From CAYSPT01 sp964432985 (lineage in GTDB: Bacteria; Muiribacteriota; CAYSPT01), in NCBI GenBank assembly GCA_964432985.1, contig CAYSPT010000086.1:1-18202 (forward strand): a stretch of DNA of 18,202 nt, read 5' to 3'. The notes under the pieces were generated by a model that made no database searches, had not been told where the DNA came from, and worked only from the letters and a program-made list of their open reading frames with translations. This document shows, piece by piece, positions 13,326 to 18,202 of this stretch (position 1 is the stretch's first letter; the number at the start of each line of letters is the position of its first letter). The position numbers and the translations under genes are program-made.

Positions 13326-14296
13326 AGAAACATCTCCTTGCGGTGGCAGGAAACCAGGCGGTTCTCCCCGACGGGCTCCAGGCGCGGCCGTTCCGAGCGG
13401 CACATATCGGTAGCGTGCTGGCAGCGGGCGTTGAAAATACAGGCTTCCTTCTTGTTGAACAGGTCCGGCGGGCTTCCTTTGATGGACTTTTTGTGCACCA
13501 CGTCTCCGTCGATAAAGGGGATGGCGTCGAGCAAACCCGTGGTGTAGGGGTGGACCGGGTGATCAAACAACTGCTCAGTTGGAGAGACTTCCATTATTTC
13601 TCCTCCGTAGGAAACCACCATAGTGTGCGAAAGCTTGGAGGCTATGGCGATATCGTGGGTGATCAGGATCATGGAAATCGCGGTTTCCCGCTGGACCGAC
13701 ATCAGGATGTCGAAGATATAGTGCTGTGTAATCATATCCAGAGCGGTGGTGGGCTCGTCCAGTATGACCAGGCGGGGGGCCAGCACCATGGCCATGGCAA
13801 TGATGGCCCGCTGGCGCATCCCTCCGGAAAGCTCGTGGGGATACGAGTCCATGACCCGGTCGATGTCAAGGCGGACCATGCTCAAAAGATCCACCACCCG
13901 CTGGCGCACATCGTTTTTCGACAGCGACCGGTCGTGGTCCCAGACCGAATCCATGAGCTGCTCCGACACGGTCAATGTAGGATTCATGGCGTTCTGGGCC
14001 GCCTGGAACACCATGGAAGCCCGGTGCCAGCGGAACTGGCGCTGTTTCTCTTTGGGAAGCTTCAGTATGTTTTGGTGGTCGAATATGATTCTCGACTTTT
14101 CGCTGATGGATCCGTTTGACGCTAGAACTCCCATGATAGCGTTCATGATGGTTGATTTGCCGCATCCCGATTCGCCGATGATGGAGGTCACCTTTCCAGT
14201 CTCGAAGCCCAGGCTCATGTCGTCAACCGCAGTCAGCACCCCGTCACGGGTCCGGTAGGTGATGGTCAGGTTTTCGATCGACAGTATGTTTTTCAT
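13322..14296 (-). CDS. Oligopeptide/oligosaccharide ABC transporter ATPase, DppD/OppD-like
   Basis: This 324-residue ATPase starts at ATG 14296 after TAAGGAG, directly behind the permease stop. Walker A is GESGCGKST (41-49), the signature LSGGMRQR (156-163), Walker B LVILDEPTTALD (176-187), and the H-loop His is 214. The family-specific C-terminus contains HPYTTGLLDAIP and cysteines 286, 292, 299 and 317 in the CX5CX6C...C arrangement expected for the 4Fe-4S site. It works as a heterodimer with the adjacent DppF-like protein on the cytoplasmic face of the two permeases. All key catalytic motifs are intact. Confidence 0.94.
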   Translation of the reverse strand: MKNILSIENLTITYRTRDGVLTAVDDMSLGFETGKVTSIIGESGCGKSTIMNAIMGVLASNGSISEKSRIIFDHQNILKLPKEKQRQFRWHRASMVFQAAQNAMNPTLTVSEQLMDSVWDHDRSLSKNDVRQRVVDLLSMVRLDIDRVMDSYPHELSGGMRQRAIIAMAMVLAPRLVILDEPTTALDMITQHYIFDILMSVQRETAISMILITHDIAIASKLSHTMVVSYGGEIMEVSPTEQLFDHPVHPYTTGLLDAIPFIDGDVVHKKSIKGSPPDLFNKKEACIFNARCQHATDMCRSERPRLEPVGENRLVSCHRKEMFL

Positions 14297-14303
14297 GGGC
14301 TCC

Positions 14304-15251
14304 TTACCTCAACCTGGGGTCGAACAGCTCTTCAATGCCGGCAGCAAAGTTAATAAGGGCAAACTGGAACATCACGATAAAGAAGATCGGTGACAGAAAG
14401 TACGGAAGCGCTCTCGGCACGTAGATGGCTCCGGTCTGTTTGGCAGCGATGTTGAGCATCATACCCCAGTTGGTGACCGAAAGGGGTACCAGACCAAGGA
14501 GCATGATCCCCACGCTGGCCACGATGGCTCCCTTGGCTATATTGATGAAGTTTATCGAGATGAATGGGACCATGTTGGGCAATAGTTCCTTGAATATTAT
14601 ATGCCGGATGGGCATATTCATGATGCTGCACACTTCGATGAACTCCTTGTTTTTCAGGGCCAGGACCTGGACCCTGATAGCTCTGGCCAGCCCGGCCCAC
14701 GAAAAGAACGCCAGCAGCATACCGAAGGTGATGGCGTGCTTTATCTGGAACAGCCCGGCGAAGATGGCCATGATGGGGAACTGCGGCAGGGTCAGAAAAA
14801 TGTCTACTGTGCGCATAATGAAGGAGTCTATTTTTCCTCCCATCAGACCGGAAAAAATTCCGATACAGATGGCGGCCAGGGTGGCGAACACCGCCGTAGA
14901 AAAGGCAATGATCATAACGTCGCTGGAGCCGTGCACGATCTGTGCGAAGATGTCGCGCCCCGCGTAGTCGGTGCCCAGCCAATGGCTGAAGGACGGCGCC
15001 TGGTACCGGTTCAGGTAATCTATTTTCATGTCCAGCTTGACTATCAAGGGTCCTGCCACAGCCATCAGTATATAAAGGACGAGCAGGGAAAAACCGAAGA
15101 AAGCCCGTTTGTTGTGTTTCAGGATATTCCATTTTTCCCGCAACGATTCCTTGAGCCTGTTCGGTTTGGCCTGAAGTTCGGGTTCGGTCTGAGATTCAGG
15201 TTCTTCCATCAGGTCCTGCCGATCTTCGGACATGTCTTTTTCCTCACTCAT
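14304..15251 (-). CDS. ABC transporter permease, DppC/OppC-like
   Basis: This 315-residue inner-membrane protein begins with an acidic, Glu/Pro-rich cytoplasmic tail of about 35 residues. It then carries the OppC N-terminal helix (51-71) and the family mark HWLGTDYAGRDIFAQIVHG (90-108). Five further helices follow. The ATPase-contact (EAA) loop is at 203-225, KEFIEVCSIMNMPIRHIIFKELLPN in short pieces: the usual second Ala and the Gly of the EAA...G pattern are replaced (EVCSIMN). It forms the translocation pore with the DppB-like subunit. GAGGAAAGGT precedes the ATG; the gap to the upstream gene is 46 bases. Confidence 0.93.
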   Translation of the reverse strand: MSEEKDMSEDRQDLMEEPESQTEPELQAKPNRLKESLREKWNILKHNKRAFFGFSLLVLYILMAVAGPLIVKLDMKIDYLNRYQAPSFSHWLGTDYAGRDIFAQIVHGSSDVMIIAFSTAVFATLAAICIGIFSGLMGGKIDSFIMRTVDIFLTLPQFPIMAIFAGLFQIKHAITFGMLLAFFSWAGLARAIRVQVLALKNKEFIEVCSIMNMPIRHIIFKELLPNMVPFISINFINIAKGAIVASVGIMLLGLVPLSVTNWGMMLNIAAKQTGAIYVPRALPYFLSPIFFIVMFQFALINFAAGIEELFDPRLR

Positions 15252-15297
15252 TACCTTTCCTCACTTTTGTGAAAAACGTTCCTACTTTCAGTATTCT

Positions 15298-16275
15298 TTA
15301 TTTTCTTCGAACTCTCGGGTCGATCAGTCCGTGTATCCAGTCGGCCACATGGTTCGACAGCACCACCACCACGATTGATATCAGCAGGATTCCCTGCAGC
15401 AGCGTGAAGTCGCGGTTGGCAATGCTGAACCCGAAAAAATACCCGATTCCCGGGTAGCTGAACAGGCTCTCGATAAACAACGAACTGGACAGCATTGTAG
15501 CGAACGAAATGGCCAGTCCAGGCACCAGCGGCATGACGGCGTTGCGCCCCACGTATTTCAGCAGGATACGGCGTTCTTTTAAGCCCTTGGCCCGGGCCAC
15601 GTTGACGAAATCCTCGGACAATATGGTCATAGCGCTGGCCTTCATGGTCAGGGTCCAGACTCCCAGGGTGCTCAAAAGATAGGACGCAACCGGCAGGATG
15701 GCGTGATACAGCACACCGGCGATGAAGGCCAGGTTGAAACCCGGTATGGTGTCCATGTCGTACGCTCCCCGGAAAGGAAACCATTTGAGATTGACGGCGA
15801 ATATCAGAATGAGAATGAGAGCGATAATGAAATCAGGGATGGACTGAGACAGCACCGACAAAAAGGTCGATACCGGTTCGATCCATCCTTCCCTTCGCCG
15901 GTAAGCACTAACAAGGCCGAAGAGACACCCGATTGAAAAGCTCAGAAACAACGAAATAGAACACAAAAACAGCGTCCAGGGCAGGGCCTTCACGATTACT
16001 CTGGTGACGGGAATCCTGAACACCAGCGAATGACCAAGATTACCCTGGACCAGTTGTGTTACGTACTCGAAGAACTGCTTGTAGACCGGAACAGTGGGAT
16101 CGTAATTGTACTGGGCTTTGGCTATTTTGTATGCCCGGTCGTAGGGAATACTCTGCTGGAGCTGTATCTCCGTGGCCCGCAGGTGAATGAAATCCCCCGG
16201 CATCATCCGGATCAGGAAGAAGCTGATAAACACGGCCACCAGTATGGTGGTGATGGATGACAGGTAGCGGGTCAC
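15298..16275 (-). CDS. ABC transporter permease, DppB/OppB-like
   Basis: This 325-residue permease starts at GTG 16275, overlapping the binding-protein stop (GTGA), with a G-rich ribosome site before it. The first helix (about 5-24) is followed by MMPGDF, a hallmark of OppB/DppB, then an exported loop to about 95 and five more helices. The EAA loop is canonical: EDFVNVARAKGLKERRILLKY (221-241) with the conserved Gly231. The end GLIDPRVRRK is also typical. It makes the membrane pore with the DppC-like protein. Confidence 0.94.
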   Translation of the reverse strand: MTRYLSSITTILVAVFISFFLIRMMPGDFIHLRATEIQLQQSIPYDRAYKIAKAQYNYDPTVPVYKQFFEYVTQLVQGNLGHSLVFRIPVTRVIVKALPWTLFLCSISLFLSFSIGCLFGLVSAYRRREGWIEPVSTFLSVLSQSIPDFIIALILILIFAVNLKWFPFRGAYDMDTIPGFNLAFIAGVLYHAILPVASYLLSTLGVWTLTMKASAMTILSEDFVNVARAKGLKERRILLKYVGRNAVMPLVPGLAISFATMLSSSLFIESLFSYPGIGYFFGFSIANRDFTLLQGILLISIVVVVLSNHVADWIHGLIDPRVRRK

Positions 16276-18071
16276 CGGGGCACCCCCTTAACCCTGCCAG
16301 TGGAGATCAGGTAACTGAAGACCGATTCCAACCCCGCTGAACAGGCAGTCCAGATGGGATCGTTTTCGGCCGGCCAGCCGTAAACCCGGCTTCCTTCCGT
16401 CACAAAAACCATCAGGTTCTTATCGTAGATACTGATAAACGGAAGGTACTCATTGGCCATCCAGGCCAGTTCGCCAACCTGCTCGCGCAGCTTCTTCTCA
16501 TTGTGTATTCGGTATAATTCTCTGACTCCCCGGGTGACGTCCACTTCTTCACCGTGCATGTTCTTCAGGCGGTCCGGGAGCCCGCTGCTGACCTTTATGT
16601 AACCGGACTTCCCGAACATTCTGTCGAAGCTGGGGGCTGGGTGGGCGTAGGCGCGGTAGTCGGTCCCGAAGTTGACGGCCATGTCATACTGGTTGGCATT
16701 CAGAAGCTGGTGGAACAATGATACTTCATAGGTTCTTATCTTGGAACGCACTCCCAGGATTTCCAGCTGGTTTGACAGGCTCTCACAGGCCAGCACCCAG
16801 TCGCTGAAGCCGGCAATCGAAGCGATTTCTATTTGGATAAGTTGCCCGCCGGGGGTCATATAGAACCCATCCTTATCCTTTGTGTATCCTGCCTGGTCGA
16901 GCAGAGTGCGCGCTTTCAAAACATCATACTCATAGGGTGTCATTTTTTCCACTACCGCCGGGTCCAGGTACCTGTCCACCAGTGTCTGGAAAACGCCGGT
17001 ATTGTGTACTCCGGAGGTAGTAGAGTAGTAATACGATATCATCCTGGTGTCGTCCTTGTTGATAGCGTGGGCGACCGCTCTTCGGAACGCAAGGTCGGAG
17101 AACGGCTCTTTGGTGGTGTTGAACATGAATCCGATGTCGCCGTACTCGGGCGCCAGGATTAGTTTGGTGCCGGGATTGAGCTTGAGGATCTGCTCGGTGA
17201 CGTCCTGGGTGGTGCTCGGGTGGGTGCCGTCAATCTCCCCTGAGATCAGGTAGGCCCAGATAAGGTCGTTGCTGACTCCTTTCAACAGCCTTATTTCGTC
17301 CACCGTTATCTTTTCGCCGTCCCAGAACTCCTCGAACCTGGTCATCCCCAGGTCGGATGCGGACACGAAAGCAAACTTGAAGGGGCCGGTACCGATGGGA
17401 GTCTCCGGGCGGAACTGGAGCACTTCCTGCCATTGTTCAGCTTTTTTTTCGAACAACCGGTCTTTGGATTCCCGGTATTTAACATGTTGACCTTCGAGGT
17501 CGAGAGGGATGTTCTGGGCTTGAAGTATCAGTTGCTCGCAGTTTCTGGAAAACTTCCCGAAGATGTGGTCGGGGGCCATTACACGTTCGTTGAAGATGAT
17601 TTTTTCATCGATGGTCCCGAACGGTTCCCTCCATTTGAACACCACGGTGTAATCGTCCGGAATCTCGATAATTCTGAGAGGTTCACCCCAGCCGTTGGCG
17701 TACTTGAGGAGAAAGGTGGTTTTCACGTCCCGGGCGGTAAACGGGGTGCCATCGTGCCACTGGACGTCCCGGCGGAGTTTTATGGTCAACTTACGACGGT
17801 CAGGGGAAAACTCGAAGGAAAGTGCCAGACGGGGGATATATTCACCGGTGGCAGGCACATAGAGGAAAAGCCTGTTCCAAATGAAGTGCATGTGGGTCCC
17901 GTCTCCCCCGGGCGCGTAAGGATTGCCGTTGAAAGCAGGAGGCATGTACCATCCGCCATCACAACGGAATATGATTTTCGGGTTCTTTTCCCCGCAGCCG
18001 CTGAGAGAGATCAGCAAAATCAGGCTCAACGAAACGATGATAGTGGTTCGTATCTTGGCGGGTCTGTTCAT
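16272..18071 (-). CDS. Family 5 extracellular solute-binding lipoprotein
   Basis: This 599-residue protein has a lipoprotein signal with lipobox LSGC and Cys26 as anchor. The SBP_bac_5 fold then follows: IPRLALSFEFSPDRRKLTIK, VQWHDGTPFTARDVKTTF, VMAPDHIFGK, IGTGPFKF, and LAFRRAVAHAINKDD in the hinge region. It binds the substrate outside the inner membrane and hands it to the permeases. Family 5 proteins carry peptides, nickel, or oligosaccharides (Thermotoga cellobiose- and mannobiose-binding proteins are examples). It is somewhat longer than DppA/OppA (about 535-545). The GH130 gene at the end of this operon favours an oligosaccharide; the peptide option is not excluded. No Shine-Dalgarno precedes ATG 18071, in keeping with a possible leaderless mRNA. 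It is the first gene of the operon. Confidence 0.93.
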   Translation of the reverse strand: MNRPAKIRTTIIVSLSLILLISLSGCGEKNPKIIFRCDGGWYMPPAFNGNPYAPGGDGTHMHFIWNRLFLYVPATGEYIPRLALSFEFSPDRRKLTIKLRRDVQWHDGTPFTARDVKTTFLLKYANGWGEPLRIIEIPDDYTVVFKWREPFGTIDEKIIFNERVMAPDHIFGKFSRNCEQLILQAQNIPLDLEGQHVKYRESKDRLFEKKAEQWQEVLQFRPETPIGTGPFKFAFVSASDLGMTRFEEFWDGEKITVDEIRLLKGVSNDLIWAYLISGEIDGTHPSTTQDVTEQILKLNPGTKLILAPEYGDIGFMFNTTKEPFSDLAFRRAVAHAINKDDTRMISYYYSTTSGVHNTGVFQTLVDRYLDPAVVEKMTPYEYDVLKARTLLDQAGYTKDKDGFYMTPGGQLIQIEIASIAGFSDWVLACESLSNQLEILGVRSKIRTYEVSLFHQLLNANQYDMAVNFGTDYRAYAHPAPSFDRMFGKSGYIKVSSGLPDRLKNMHGEEVDVTRGVRELYRIHNEKKLREQVGELAWMANEYLPFISIYDKNLMVFVTEGSRVYGWPAENDPIWTACSAGLESVFSYLISTGRVKGVPR

Positions 18072-18079
18072 AATTGCTT

Positions 18080-18108
18080 ATTATAATAAAAAGACTGCCT
18101 GCGTACAA
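18080..18108 (-). promoter_or_regulatory. Promoter of the importer operon
   Basis: A perfect TATAAT (18085-18080) follows TTGTAC (18108-18103) at a 17-base spacing. The start codon is only 8 bases beyond the -10 box, so transcription would begin 1-2 bases before ATG. A second TATAAT at about 18140-18145 has no good -35 and would give a 60-base leader. Confidence 0.5.
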
Positions 18109-18150
18109 GAGAGACAATAAAGTAAAACATAACAAGCATTATATCGATAG

Positions 18151-18162
18151 AGGCAATTGCCT
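18151..18162. promoter_or_regulatory. 12-bp palindrome upstream of the importer operon
   Basis: AGGCAATTGCCT is a perfect palindrome about 43 bases upstream of the -35 box and next to a second TATAAT. Its size and position would suit an operator for a dimeric regulator, but no regulator gene is in the window and no second copy was seen. Confidence 0.3.
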
Positions 18163-18202
18163 TGTTTGAAAACAGACGTGGATAAACGCTTGTGAGACCC
18201 GG

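Noticed and set aside
13326..13403. Upstream extension of the DppF-like gene
   Set aside because: It overlaps the DppD-like gene by 80 bases, while GTG 13325 has AAGGAG at the right spacing and forms the usual GTGA overlap.

Overview
The window is a piece of a draft or metagenome-derived bacterial chromosome: it contains a scaffold gap of exactly 100 N at 9803-9902. Every gene I can support lies on the minus strand, so transcription runs from high to low coordinates. Lipoprotein signal sequences (SBP, FecR protein), prepilin signals, a FlaG protein and a CHASE2-GGDEF diguanylate cyclase suggest a motile, diderm, probably uncultivated organism that uses c-di-GMP. GTG and TTG starts are common. 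I see nothing that fixes the phylum.

Right block (18108 down to 11028): an Opp/Dpp-type ABC importer operon of lipoprotein binding protein, two permeases and two ATPases. It is followed by a 78-residue two-helix membrane protein and a GH130 glycoside phosphorylase. Several junctions are 4-base GTGA or ATGA overlaps. The enzyme at the end suggests that the importer carries a (manno)oligosaccharide rather than a peptide. The binding-protein gene has a TATAAT box so close to its ATG that its mRNA may be leaderless.

Middle block (10978 to 9053): a small MscS channel gene with its own intrinsic terminator, then the assembly gap, which is flanked flush on both sides by the same 47 bp. Next comes a short transcription unit: a TTGACA-N17 promoter, about 80 nt of structured leader, an intrinsic terminator with a possible competing antiterminator, then flaG and a second terminator. 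The leader looks like an attenuator or riboswitch, or a small RNA, in front of an orphan flagellar gene.

Left block (8975 down to 1, continuing past the window): one long apparent operon behind a near-consensus sigma-70 promoter (TTGACA-N17-TACAAT). It encodes a 684-residue PilX/GspK-like minor pilin, a HEAT-TM-TPR scaffold, GspI/PilV-like and GspJ/PilW-like prepilins, a FecR-domain lipoprotein, a CHASE2-GGDEF diguanylate cyclase with an intact inhibitory site, and a polytopic membrane protein with a C39-type cysteine-peptidase domain. That last protein runs off the window in a segment resembling the N-box of a histidine-kinase ATPase. No pilus motor, platform, secretin or prepilin peptidase is present, so the pilins must use machinery encoded elsewhere. 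This block is the best candidate for an undescribed system: a minor-pilin set packaged with its own envelope scaffold and c-di-GMP signalling arm.
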